Assembly: GCA_003249225.1 (NCBI GenBank)
Contig: QKJQ01000037.1
Location: 186,001-250,000 of the forward strand
Reading direction: 5' to 3'
Origin: Clostridia bacterium
GTDB taxonomy: Bacteria > Bacillota > Clostridia > Lachnospirales > Lachnospiraceae
Length of the DNA: 64,000 nucleotides
Positions 25,926 through 35,101 of this stretch are shown here, one piece after another. The notes beneath the pieces are model-generated. The model was not told the origin of the DNA. It saw nothing but the letters and a program-made list of their open reading frames with translations, and did not search any database. Positions within the stretch are counted from its first letter, which is position 1. Each line of letters begins with the position of its first letter. The position numbers and the translations under genes were made by a program.

Positions 25926-26765
25926 TTAATCGTTTTTTGCTTCTTCTGCTGCTTCTTCTGCTGCTTCTTCTGCTTCTTCTTCTTTTACCAAGGGCTCCGC
26001 CATTGATACTTTTTCCTTCTTGAAGAATTTTCCACAGAGCAGGAATAATGCAACACCTGCAATCAAAATAAAGATTGATATGAATTGTGATGTTGAGAAA
26101 ACACCTACATTTCCCCTTACATCCCCTCGAATAAATTCAAGTACAAACCGTCCAATGCTGTAAAAAATAAGATACAAAGCCCCGGTCTGACCGTAAGCCT
26201 TTAATCGCTTTGATACAAGGACAAGAATCGCAAAGCTTAAGAAATTAGCTGCACTGTATATCGGCTGTGATGGAATCAGGGATATACCTGCCGGAGCATT
26301 GGAACCAGAAGGGAATACAATCCCATACCAGGCATCTGTTTCTTTTCCGTAACAGCATCCTGCCATAAGACAGCCTATTCTTCCAAAACCCTGTGCTAAA
26401 GCAATTGTTGGTGCGGCAGCATCCAGATAAGGCAAGAATTTTAGTTTCTTAATTCTGCAATATACAATGGCTGCAAGAATTCCACCGATTATTCCGCCAT
26501 AGACAACAAAGCCTTGTGCTATATCCAAAAGCAAGGATGGATCTTTTATTATACTTGGAAGTTCAGTAATCCAGAACAAAATCTTAGCACCCAAAATTCC
26601 GCCGATTACGCCCCATATTCCTAAAGAAAAAATCGGTTCAGGATCAATTCCCATCTTCTTTGATCGATATTCTGTTGTATAAAATGCAGCTATGATTCCA
26701 ATGGCTATCATTAAACCATAAGAATGCAGTGTAATGCTTCCAATATGAAATAAATCTGGTCTCAT
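25926..26765 (-). CDS. lgt: Prolipoprotein diacylglyceryl transferase
   Basis: This is a 279-aa membrane enzyme that moves a diacylglyceryl group from phosphatidylglycerol to the lipobox Cys of prolipoproteins. It starts MRPDLFHIGSITLHSYGLMI, and the signature GRIGCLMAGCCYG near residue 135 is intact, as is the RFVLEFIRGD segment near 225. There are about seven membrane helices. The start at 26765 has GGAG 5 bases upstream. The last 20 residues are an unusual acidic tail of Glu/Ala repeats encoded by GCAGAAGAA triplets, probably a slippage product. Clients in this window include the lipoproteins at 7504 and 30537. Confidence 0.96.
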   Translation of the reverse strand: MRPDLFHIGSITLHSYGLMIAIGIIAAFYTTEYRSKKMGIDPEPIFSLGIWGVIGGILGAKILFWITELPSIIKDPSLLLDIAQGFVVYGGIIGGILAAIVYCRIKKLKFLPYLDAAAPTIALAQGFGRIGCLMAGCCYGKETDAWYGIVFPSGSNAPAGISLIPSQPIYSAANFLSFAILVLVSKRLKAYGQTGALYLIFYSIGRFVLEFIRGDVRGNVGVFSTSQFISIFILIAGVALFLLCGKFFKKEKVSMAEPLVKEEEAEEAAEEAAEEAKND

Positions 26766-26884
26766 TTTTTCTCCAATCCCCTCATAAACCATTCTTTGTG
26801 CTTGCAACAAGAAAAATCATACCATCTTGCTTCATTTTCCGCAAGTACTGTAATGTTAAGTTTCTCTAAACAAAGCAGTATTGC

Positions 26885-29347
26885 TTACCGAAGCACCGCA
26901 TCGAGAAGCTGTCTGGTATAAGGATGTTTCGGGTCTTCGAACAAAGCTTTTGTACTATCCTGTTCTACGATTTCACCATGATACATAACACAGACTCTGT
27001 CACACATTCTACGTATGACATACATATCATGTGAGATAAAAAGAAAGCTCAAGTTTTCTTTCACACGCAGTTCAAGCAGAAGATCCAAAATTTGCTCCTG
27101 CACAGTTACATCAAGCGCAGAAACAGGTTCATCAAGTATAATTAATTCCTGTTTTAACATCAGAGACATTGCAATCGCAACCCTCTGACGCTGACCACCG
27201 GACAGTTCATGAGGATAACGCATTTTTATCTCTTCTGTCAGACCAACTTTATTTAATATACTGTTAATCTGCTGTTCCCGCAGTTCCTTCGTGTACATTT
27301 TGCTTAACTTTAACGGTTCCTGTAATAATTGATAAACTCTTTTAGCAGGGTTTAAACTGCCATATGGATCTTGAAATACCATCTGCGGTTGTGAATGATT
27401 CGTATCAATGACGCCGCTGATATCCTTTGTTAAACCAGCAACCGCTTTTGCCAGGGTCGATTTTCCGCATCCGCTCTCGCCAACAATACCAACAATTTCT
27501 CCTTTTCCTACCTGCAGAGATACCCCTTTTACCGCTTCGAACACTTTCTTTTGCTTCGATTTCTGGTTTCTCGTATTCTTATAAAATACATGAAGATCCT
27601 GAACAAACAGTGCATTGTTTTGCTGCAGATCGACGGATGGCTCATTTTCTGGGATTTCCTGTTCTGTCGCATCCACATTCTTTCCAAGTGCAGCACATAG
27701 AAGCTTTTTTGTATAAGTGTTCTGTGGGTTATTAAATATATCCTCTACACTCCCCTGTTCAACGATGCTCCCTTCATACATAACAAGTACTCTGGAACAC
27801 ATTTTACGTATGACAGTCAGATCATGAGAAATGAACACCATTGAGGTCTGATAATTCTGGTTCATCTTTTTTAACAAATGCAAAATTCTAGCTTGTACCG
27901 TAACATCGAGAGCCGTAGTTGGTTCATCCGCAAGCAGCAATCTTGGTTTACAGATCATTGCCATTGCTATCATGACCCTTTGTCTCATACCACCGGACAG
28001 CTGATGAGGAAAGCTGTGATACACTTTCTCCGTATCTTCCAGTCCGGCATCGGCAAGGGCACTCAGAACCCTCTCCTTTGTATTTCTCTTTACACCATGC
28101 AGAAGTAACTGTTCTTCTACCTGCTTACCAACTGTTAAAAGTGGATTTAATGAAGTCATCGGTTCCTGAAAAATCATAGCTATATCATTTCCCCTGATTG
28201 CCCTGAACTCTTTCTCTGCAAGACCTGTAAGTTCCTTCCCATTAAATCTTACAGACCCTTGCAGAATTTTTCCTTCTTTTTGTAATAAGCCCATTAGAGA
28301 AAGAGCAGTCATACTTTTCCCTGAACCCGATTCTCCCACGATTCCCAATACTTCGCCGGGCTTTACCTGAAAACTGATTCCCTTTACGACTGTTTTGATG
28401 TCATTTTCCCCGGCAAATCCTATAACCAGATCACGGACTTCCAATATATTTTCATTCTCTTGCTCTGCTTTCGAAGGTAATCTTTCAATATTGGATGCCG
28501 GGAGGAACATTCTCATCTGTTTTTTCAGATGTCCCCAGCCAGTACTTTTGTCCCCACTGGTAAGTCCTTCACCCATCAGGCTAAAACCAAGAACCGTAAA
28601 AACGATTGTAAGGCCTGGGGCCATTGCGTACCAAGGGGCAGAAAGCAGATAGGTCTGTGACTCGGAAAGCATGCGTCCAAGACTATAGTCTGTCGGCTGA
28701 GCTCCAATGCTTAAGTAGCTGAGTCCGGCCTCTGCCAGAACCGCATTATTGAATCCAATCATCATTGCCGATAGCAGAATTGTACGCGTATTCGGAAGTA
28801 TCTGCAGGAACATGATCCGTAAAGCTCCCGCTCCCATTAGTTTTGCATTTAATACATAGTCTTTCCCTTTCTGTGCAATGAACTCACTTCTTGCAACTCT
28901 TGCAAAACTTGGTATGAATACAATGCCCAGCGTAAGTATTATCATATACTTTCCCGATCCGAATATACTGACCATCACAAGTGCCAGAAGTACACTCGGA
29001 AATGCTGCAAGTCCATCATTAATTCTCATAAGTATCTCGTCAACCGGGCCACCAAAATATCCAGTTATGGCGCCGATGGTTATACCTATGCTCCCTCCGA
29101 TGACCACAGTCATTAGACCGACAAGAAAAGTAAGCTTAGCGCCTTCCATAACACGGCTGAAGATATCTCTTCCAAAGTTATCCGTACCAAACCAGTGTTC
29201 AGGACTTGGTGCCATATTCTTCAACAAAGCATTCATTGCACCAGGATCATACGGCGTATAGAACAATCCAATCAACACTGGGATCATAATCAACAGCACA
29301 AGACAGCTTCCCACTATGAAATTGAAATTACGATATCTGCCTTTCAT
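26885..29347 (-). CDS. Fused oligopeptide ABC permease and two ATPases (DppC-DppD-DppF type)
   Basis: This is an 820-aa fusion of three proteins that are usually separate. Residues 1-280 are a DppC/OppC-like permease with five or six helices and the EAA-type loop (AKLMGAGALRIMFLQILPNT). Residues of about 300-560 are a first nucleotide-binding domain (Walker A GESGSGKS, signature LSGGMRQRV, Walker B LLLADEP). Residues of about 575-820 are a second one (GESGCGKS, LSGGQRQRV, LIILDEP). All ATPase motifs are intact. With the DppB-like and substrate-binding genes upstream it makes a complete peptide or nickel/metallophore importer. The start has AGAGG 7 bases upstream. Confidence 0.93.
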   Translation of the reverse strand: MKGRYRNFNFIVGSCLVLLIMIPVLIGLFYTPYDPGAMNALLKNMAPSPEHWFGTDNFGRDIFSRVMEGAKLTFLVGLMTVVIGGSIGITIGAITGYFGGPVDEILMRINDGLAAFPSVLLALVMVSIFGSGKYMIILTLGIVFIPSFARVARSEFIAQKGKDYVLNAKLMGAGALRIMFLQILPNTRTILLSAMMIGFNNAVLAEAGLSYLSIGAQPTDYSLGRMLSESQTYLLSAPWYAMAPGLTIVFTVLGFSLMGEGLTSGDKSTGWGHLKKQMRMFLPASNIERLPSKAEQENENILEVRDLVIGFAGENDIKTVVKGISFQVKPGEVLGIVGESGSGKSMTALSLMGLLQKEGKILQGSVRFNGKELTGLAEKEFRAIRGNDIAMIFQEPMTSLNPLLTVGKQVEEQLLLHGVKRNTKERVLSALADAGLEDTEKVYHSFPHQLSGGMRQRVMIAMAMICKPRLLLADEPTTALDVTVQARILHLLKKMNQNYQTSMVFISHDLTVIRKMCSRVLVMYEGSIVEQGSVEDIFNNPQNTYTKKLLCAALGKNVDATEQEIPENEPSVDLQQNNALFVQDLHVFYKNTRNQKSKQKKVFEAVKGVSLQVGKGEIVGIVGESGCGKSTLAKAVAGLTKDISGVIDTNHSQPQMVFQDPYGSLNPAKRVYQLLQEPLKLSKMYTKELREQQINSILNKVGLTEEIKMRYPHELSGGQRQRVAIAMSLMLKQELIILDEPVSALDVTVQEQILDLLLELRVKENLSFLFISHDMYVIRRMCDRVCVMYHGEIVEQDSTKALFEDPKHPYTRQLLDAVLR

Positions 29348-29380
29348 GACAATCCTCTCTTCTTAGTTCGATTCCATTCT

Positions 29381-29595
29381 ATTCCCTGATCTATCCAGCT
29401 TCCTTCTCAATCAATCCAGTTTATTCCTAGATCTATCCAGCTTCCTTCTCAATCAATCCAGTTTTATACTCAGACTAACCCAATTTTATTCCCGATTAAT
29501 CCAGCTTTCTTCTCAATCAATCCAGTTTATTCCCGATCTATCCAGCTTTCTCTCAAACAATCCAGTTTACTCCCGATCAATCCAGCTTTATCCTT
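29381..29595 (-). repeat. Degenerate tandem repeat array across the dppB-like 3' end
   Basis: About five copies of a 41-base unit, itself a dimer of two 20-21-base halves (on the plus strand, halves ending in TCCAGCTT and TCCAGTTT), fill the 229-base gap before the fusion gene. The last copy runs into the dppB-like gene and includes its final codons and stop (minus strand AAGCTGGATTGA). One internal copy is partly deleted. The array seems to derive from the gene's 3' end. Confidence 0.85.
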
Positions 29596-30518
29596 GGATC
29601 GATCCACTGATACAACACATCTACGATAAAATTAATTACGATAACCAGCATGGCTATGTACAGCACCACAGTCTGTACGACTGCGAAGTCCCGGTTCGAT
29701 ATGGCAACAACCAATGTCTTTCCGATTCCAGGCAGATTAAATACCTGCTCAACAATAATGCTCCCGGCAAATACATCTCCAATCACCATGCCCATAAAAG
29801 TGATGACCGGCAGTAAGGCATTTTTTAAAATATGATGAATCAGGATTCTTTCACTGCTGCTTCCTTTGCTTTTTGCTGTGCGCACATAGTCAAGGTTTTG
29901 TTCCCGCAGAAGCGAACTGCGAAGAAATTTTGCAGTCATTGCGATCTTGGGTATCGCGATGGCAATGGCAGGATAAATCAAGAATTTTAAGAATCCGCTA
30001 AAATCTTCAGCGGGATCCGGGCAGCTTCCTGTTTTGAACCAGCGAAGAGTTATGCCAAATATAAGAACCAGAATGATACCCATAAAAAAGGGCGGAATTG
30101 ACATAAACGTCTGCGATAGGATCGTAATCAGACGGTCAATCCACCCATTTTCCTTTTTGGAAGCCAGTAATCCCAGAATCAAAGAGAATACAAGGATCAT
30201 GGCGATCGAAAGAACCGCCAGCCAGGCAGTTACTTCCATTCTTTTACTAAGCAGTTGTGCAACCGACATGCTATACTGAGAAGACGTTCCAAAATCCCCT
30301 TTTATTGCGGATAGGAACCAATCAAAAAAACGCGCAAAAACACTGCGGTTCAGCCCCATAGCTTCCCGCAGTGCATCAATGGCAGCCTGATCCGCATCCA
30401 TCCCAAGTTTTAGAGCTGCACTGTCTCCTGGTATGATCTGAAACGCAACAAAAGAGAACACCGAAACCAGAAACATAGTAAATAAAAGTGTTATGACCCT
30501 TTTAATTAAGAATTTCAT
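29577..30518 (-). CDS. Oligopeptide ABC transporter permease (DppB type)
   Basis: This is a 313-aa membrane permease with six helices. It starts MKFLIKRVITLLFTMFLVSV and has the DppB/OppB pattern (IPGDSAAL near residue 32, RTAKSKGSSSERILIHHILK for the ATPase-contact loop near 225, and NLPGIGKTLVVAISNRDF near 265). It forms the channel with the permease part of the fused protein encoded downstream. It lies 18 bases after the binding-protein gene. Confidence 0.95.
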   Translation of the reverse strand: MKFLIKRVITLLFTMFLVSVFSFVAFQIIPGDSAALKLGMDADQAAIDALREAMGLNRSVFARFFDWFLSAIKGDFGTSSQYSMSVAQLLSKRMEVTAWLAVLSIAMILVFSLILGLLASKKENGWIDRLITILSQTFMSIPPFFMGIILVLIFGITLRWFKTGSCPDPAEDFSGFLKFLIYPAIAIAIPKIAMTAKFLRSSLLREQNLDYVRTAKSKGSSSERILIHHILKNALLPVITFMGMVIGDVFAGSIIVEQVFNLPGIGKTLVVAISNRDFAVVQTVVLYIAMLVIVINFIVDVLYQWIDPRIKLD

Positions 30519-30536
30519 CGGTGTCCTCCTGCTAAA

Positions 30537-32150
30537 CTATTCCATATAATATACAGAAGCCATATCCTGAACGTACAACGGATAAAACGTATAGCCTCCA
30601 AGCTTTTTGCTTACAGCAACAATATTGGCAGGTGCCTGCAGATATACGGCAGATACCTCATCGGTAAGAATCTGCTGAATCTGTTTGTAATATGCTGTCT
30701 TTTCATCCCCTTCCGGCGTACTCACTGCCAGAGCAAAGGTATCATCAAACGCTGTACTGGTATAATTCATAAAGTTACTTCCGGATGTAGATGGATAGAA
30801 CCTCAAAATGTTGCTGGGAGCAAGATTTGCATCAAGTCCAATGATTGTTGCTTCATAATCTCTAGCCTTATACACATCGGTATACCACGAAGCCCACTCA
30901 ACCAGTTTTATGTCTGCAGTTATACCAATTGCAGCAAGCTGTTCTACCAGAACCTGCGCCGTATCGACATGGAACTTATAATTCGACGGTACTGTAATCG
31001 TCATGGAAAATCCATCCGGAAAACCAGCCTGTGCCAGCAATTCCTTTGCTTTTTCAATGTCCTGTGTATAATAGGTCTCAAGCGAACTGTCGTAATACTT
31101 TTTAAAGCTTGGGAAGATTCCTGTCTCACAGACTGTTCCCATACCATCTGCTACCATGTCAATGATTGCCTGTCGGTCGACTGCATAACAAATCGCTTTT
31201 CTAACATTAATATCATTGAACGGTTCTGCATTCCAATTCAGGAACAACGCCTGAACAAGCGCCATGCTGCCTACTTCGACATTATAATCATCGGACAGCT
31301 GTGATGCCTGATCTGCTGTCAGATAAGGAAATATGTCAATGCCGCCGGATAGTACTTCCAGAAATGCAGCATCTGCATCAGTCGAAATCTTGAACGTAAC
31401 TTCATCAAGATAAGGAACTCCCGGTATATAATAATCATCATTTTTTACAATTACATAGCTTTGCAGAGGTGTATAGGATTCGAATTTAAACGGTCCTGTT
31501 CCCGGTGCCGCACCATCTGCGGTCGTATAGCCATCCGGTACAATTGCTGTTGTCATATAATTCAGTAACTCTGTATTTGGCTCCGATAACCGAATCACAA
31601 CTGCTGATTTTCCATCCACTGTTGTCGCAGAAACATCCGTAAACGTAGAAAATGCCGATTCAATGCTTACTTCCGGATCGGAAGTCTCAAGCAGACCGGC
31701 ACACCGTTTTAACGAATATATTACATCATCCGTCGTTACAAGCTCGCCGTTGTGAAACTTAACACCCTCCCGCAGGATAAATGTATACGTCATCTGGTCG
31801 TCTGATACGCTGTAATCGCTTGCAACTGCCGGAACTATATTACCATCTTCATCAGGCTTCATTAAGCCTTCATAAACATTATAAAATACTTCTCTGGTTC
31901 CTGCCGTTACAACTTTGTGCGGGTCAAGACTGTCTAAATCCTGTGAAATACCAACTACGATCGAACCACCATAAACAGGAGAACCGTCAGTCGATGCTGA
32001 ATCATCGCTGCTTATCACTGTTCCGTTTTCCGAAGAAGCGTTTGCTCCGGAAGGTTCGGTGCCATTCTCGTTCGCGTTACCGTCCTGGCATCCGCCAAGT
32101 ACAGCTGCAAATACGACGAAAAGCATAAGAAGAAACATCTTTTTCTTCAT
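30537..32150 (-). CDS. Oligopeptide-type substrate-binding lipoprotein (SBP family 5)
   Basis: This is a 537-aa extracytoplasmic solute-binding protein. The start at 32150 has GGAGGG 6 bases upstream. The signal peptide MKKKMFLLMLFVVFAAVLGG ends at a lipobox with Cys 21 (LGGC), followed by a Ser/Asn/Gly linker. The family 5 signature is recognisable in YTFILREGVKFHNGELVTTDDVIYS near residues 130-155. The ligand may be a peptide, nickel or a metallophore; sequence does not decide. It is first in the operon with the permease and the permease-ATPase fusion. Confidence 0.94.
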   Translation of the reverse strand: MKKKMFLLMLFVVFAAVLGGCQDGNANENGTEPSGANASSENGTVISSDDSASTDGSPVYGGSIVVGISQDLDSLDPHKVVTAGTREVFYNVYEGLMKPDEDGNIVPAVASDYSVSDDQMTYTFILREGVKFHNGELVTTDDVIYSLKRCAGLLETSDPEVSIESAFSTFTDVSATTVDGKSAVVIRLSEPNTELLNYMTTAIVPDGYTTADGAAPGTGPFKFESYTPLQSYVIVKNDDYYIPGVPYLDEVTFKISTDADAAFLEVLSGGIDIFPYLTADQASQLSDDYNVEVGSMALVQALFLNWNAEPFNDINVRKAICYAVDRQAIIDMVADGMGTVCETGIFPSFKKYYDSSLETYYTQDIEKAKELLAQAGFPDGFSMTITVPSNYKFHVDTAQVLVEQLAAIGITADIKLVEWASWYTDVYKARDYEATIIGLDANLAPSNILRFYPSTSGSNFMNYTSTAFDDTFALAVSTPEGDEKTAYYKQIQQILTDEVSAVYLQAPANIVAVSKKLGGYTFYPLYVQDMASVYYME

Positions 32151-32240
32151 ACTCATCCCTCCATATAATATTAACTTTTTTGTCTGCTGTTTTACCTTAC
32201 TTAAATAAAAGGATTGCAAATAAACAGTCGACATTTAAAC

Positions 32241-32268
32241 ATTATATCGTTAACTTCAAAAAAATCAA
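32241..32268 (-). promoter_or_regulatory. Promoter of the peptide importer operon
   Basis: On the minus strand TTGATT (32263-32268) and a perfect TATAAT (32241-32246) are 16 bases apart, about 90 bases before the binding-protein start. Confidence 0.7.
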
Positions 32269-32382
32269 CTAATTTTACAAATTTGCCGATACCTGTTGAT
32301 TTTTTAATATTATCCGATATAGTTACTATAGCATATTTTTTTCGATTTGTATATTGATTCTATATCAGAAAGCAGGTAGCCT

Positions 32383-34251
32383 ATGAATCCGCTTGACCGA
32401 CCATTAGACAAATCCTATCGATCTTCCCAAAGGACAGTCTCTCAGAGTTCATCTTCCGATAAATCATCTGTCACAAAGTCATCCGTTGCCAGTCAAAAAC
32501 CGGCAACTTCCGAATTAGTTTCCGGCGATAAAATCAAAGGTGTCGTTACTGATATTGTTCAACGGGAAGTCAAACTTACTTTGAACGATTCCACCATCCT
32601 TACCGGGCGGCTGAATGATGCCATTTCTTTGTCTATCGGGCAAAGTGCTGAGTTTGAAGTAATACAGTCCACACAGAACCAATTACTGCTTCGCTTTCTT
32701 CCGGAAGGAAAAGCCCAGGCACAGTCCGGACTTATTTCAAAAGCCCTTGATGCCGCAAATCTTCCGAACAATGAACGCAATCAGACAATCGTTAAAGAAC
32801 TTCTAAACAATCAGCTTTCGATCGATAATAACTCAATCCATAAACTTTTACAGCAGTCTCTCGCTTTCAAAAATACTTCAATCGCTACGCTGGCTATCAT
32901 GAGTAAATATAATGTACCGGTAAATCCAGAAACAACGTCTCAGTTCGAAGCATACCGTAACTATGAACATAGAATCCTCGGACATCTTACCAATACAACC
33001 AGTCAACTGATAGAAATCATCGCGCAGCCAAATCTTCCTCAGGCAGCGGGTGCACATCAGAATCTGTTGTCAATGCTTACATCGATTCCTGTTTCCGAGA
33101 ATTCCAGTTTATTAAATAACGATTTAACTTCTTCTGGAGCTTCTTCAAAATCAGCTCTTACAAACAATTCCTTGGCAAACATTACAGCTGCCTCTGATTT
33201 GGTAACTTCTGCATCTGAGAATCCACCCTTTGTTACCTTGAATCATAACACTGAGGTTATTCCAGGTTTTGAATCTTCTCATGAATCAGCAGCCTCATTT
33301 CCATCGGCAGAGACTTCTGGGCTTTCACCAGAACAGCAACTAGTAAACCCTCAGGAGAGTGGAGCACTATTGTCACAGGACAATATCACTGCCACATTAT
33401 CAAAACCGGATACACCATTAGCTTCGCTCCTGCCACAAGAGGGACTGCAGTCTTTTTTCACTGCCATAGAGAATATTGAATATTTTTCAAGAACATTTTC
33501 CCCTGAAACACTTGCTGCCATAAAAGACGGCAGTATTAATATCCAGGATTTCCTGACTCAACTGGCAGGAAGCGCAGCTGCTTCTTCGGAATCCAATGCC
33601 GCATTTTCCGCTCTTGCAAATGATCCGGCCTATCAGAACTTTCTTCAGAAAGTATTGCAGCATCGCTGGACGCTTTCTCCTGAAGAATTGACAAAAGAGA
33701 ACGCACTGGATGAGTATTATTCGAGACTAACCAGTGACATCAAACATACGGAGCAGTTCCTGTCCTCCTCTGCAACCTTGAATGATGCAGCAAATGCACT
33801 GCGCACAAGTGTTGAAAATCTTAAAGACATGCTTGATTTTCAGACCCTGCTGAATCAATTGTTCCCTTATGTGCAGCTTCCCATACGTTTTTCTGATAAA
33901 ACAACACACAGTGAACTTTATGTATACACAAAAAAAGAAGCACTGCATAAGAATCCTCATGATATCAGTGTGCTTCTCCATCTTGATATGGAACAATTGG
34001 GACCGCTGGATGTCTATCTTGATCTGAAAGGTAATTCAATCAATTCCAGATTCTATCTGGATGACTCCTCTTCCGCCGCCTTGATAGACCAGTCTCTTCC
34101 TGAGCTTGCAGTTTCACTGGAAGCTATCGGTTATTCTTTTAAAAGTGAAATTATACTGCGTGAAGAATCCAGTGATCCTGTAAGTGATTTCATTGCACTG
34201 GAACACACAGAAGGAAGTGTCAAACGATATTCCTTTGATATGCGTGCTTAG
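32383..34251 (+). CDS. FliK-like flagellar hook-length control domain protein
   Basis: This is a 622-aa protein. The N-terminal 45 residues are Ser/Lys-rich; residues of about 47-105 look like a small beta domain (KIKGVVTDIVQREVKLTLND). A long Ser/Asn/Gln-rich middle is of the kind expected for a molecular ruler. The C-terminal 120 residues match the FliK hook-length domain (LPIRFSDKTTHSELYVYTKK; VLLHLDMEQLGPLDVYLDLK). FliK-type proteins switch the flagellar export gate through FlhB. No other flagellar gene is in the window, so it stands alone here. It could be a distant paralogue rather than the working FliK. Confidence 0.8.
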   Translation: MNPLDRPLDKSYRSSQRTVSQSSSSDKSSVTKSSVASQKPATSELVSGDKIKGVVTDIVQREVKLTLNDSTILTGRLNDAISLSIGQSAEFEVIQSTQNQLLLRFLPEGKAQAQSGLISKALDAANLPNNERNQTIVKELLNNQLSIDNNSIHKLLQQSLAFKNTSIATLAIMSKYNVPVNPETTSQFEAYRNYEHRILGHLTNTTSQLIEIIAQPNLPQAAGAHQNLLSMLTSIPVSENSSLLNNDLTSSGASSKSALTNNSLANITAASDLVTSASENPPFVTLNHNTEVIPGFESSHESAASFPSAETSGLSPEQQLVNPQESGALLSQDNITATLSKPDTPLASLLPQEGLQSFFTAIENIEYFSRTFSPETLAAIKDGSINIQDFLTQLAGSAAASSESNAAFSALANDPAYQNFLQKVLQHRWTLSPEELTKENALDEYYSRLTSDIKHTEQFLSSSATLNDAANALRTSVENLKDMLDFQTLLNQLFPYVQLPIRFSDKTTHSELYVYTKKEALHKNPHDISVLLHLDMEQLGPLDVYLDLKGNSINSRFYLDDSSSAALIDQSLPELAVSLEAIGYSFKSEIILREESSDPVSDFIALEHTEGSVKRYSFDMRA

Positions 34252-34271
34252 ATTTGAGTGCTAAGATTAGC
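34244..34271 (+). repeat. Two-copy tandem duplication across the FliK-like stop
   Basis: GTGCTTAGATTTGA (34244-34257) is followed directly by GTGCTAAGATTAGC (34258-34271); the first copy carries the stop codon. Confidence 0.6.
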
Positions 34272-34289
34272 TTACTTATTATGACGTCA

Positions 34290-34904
34290 TTAAAAGCTGC
34301 GAAGGACGAACAATAAAAGTACCGCGCCAAGAGCCACAAAAAATAACATACCTTTTAAGCCAGGTTTCTTTATATGAAACCGTATGATAAAAAATGCTCC
34401 GGTAAGCAAAAGCGCGATGGCAAAGACGAACGTAAAGTATTCACCTGCGAATCTGCGAAAGCAAAAGACAAAAGGAAAAATGATTGCTGCATTCGTTACC
34501 GGCAATCCTTCGTAGTGCTTCCGTTTTTCTGCTGAACTCTTCTGTCTTTCTTCTTCGCTTACATTAAAATATGCCAGTCGGATTAACGCTGCCATTGGGA
34601 ATAATAAAAGAATGAATTCGTAATACCATGTATTCATACCGATTGTAAAACCGATAACAGCAGGCAATACACCAAAGCAAACCAGATCTGCAAGCGAATC
34701 AATCTGAATGCCAAATTTTTTCTCTGATTCTGTACGTTTCCTGGTTCTCGCTACCTGCCCATCAAACATATCACATAAACCGGATATCATCAGACAGATA
34801 ATTGCTGTTGTCGGCTGTCCTTTTGCTGCCTGCAAAATTCCAAACATGCCGGAAGCCAGACTTAGATATGTCAGAACAACAGTATAATTATAATAGCCTA
34901 TCAT
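34290..34904 (-). CDS. pssA: CDP-alcohol phosphatidyltransferase, probably phosphatidylserine synthase
   Basis: This is a 204-aa membrane enzyme of the CDP-alcohol phosphatidyltransferase family. The catalytic signature is complete: DMFDGQVAR, then the IDSLADLVCFG part that supplies the last Asp. It has about six hydrophobic helices. The CFG ending and overall length fit the short PssA type, which makes phosphatidylserine from CDP-diacylglycerol and serine, but another alcohol acceptor is possible. The ATG at 34904 is preferred because GAGGGG would be one base from the earlier ATG at 34913. Confidence 0.85.
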   Translation of the reverse strand: MIGYYNYTVVLTYLSLASGMFGILQAAKGQPTTAIICLMISGLCDMFDGQVARTRKRTESEKKFGIQIDSLADLVCFGVLPAVIGFTIGMNTWYYEFILLLFPMAALIRLAYFNVSEEERQKSSAEKRKHYEGLPVTNAAIIFPFVFCFRRFAGEYFTFVFAIALLLTGAFFIIRFHIKKPGLKGMLFFVALGAVLLLFVLRSF

Positions 34905-35101
34905 ATAGCCCATTCCCCTCTAAAATGTCCTCATTTGTAAACTCTGGGACATTCTTAGTATATCGAAAATATCAAATCACTGCAAGCAATTTATGATTTT
35001 AGAATTAATACACCTTCTGTGTCCAGCAATCCCCGGTGTTGAATTCTCCCTTTTTCTGTAGTATAATGATTTTGATTATCAACTGCCCGAAGGAGAAAGA
35101 C

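Noticed and set aside
25787-26023. 78-aa plus-strand frame with a poly-Leu run
   Set aside because: It arises from the repeats next to lgt and the GAA/GCA triplet tail read on the other strand.
29381-29595. CRISPR array
   Set aside because: The repeats are imperfect and directly adjoining, with no unique spacers of constant length and no cas genes.
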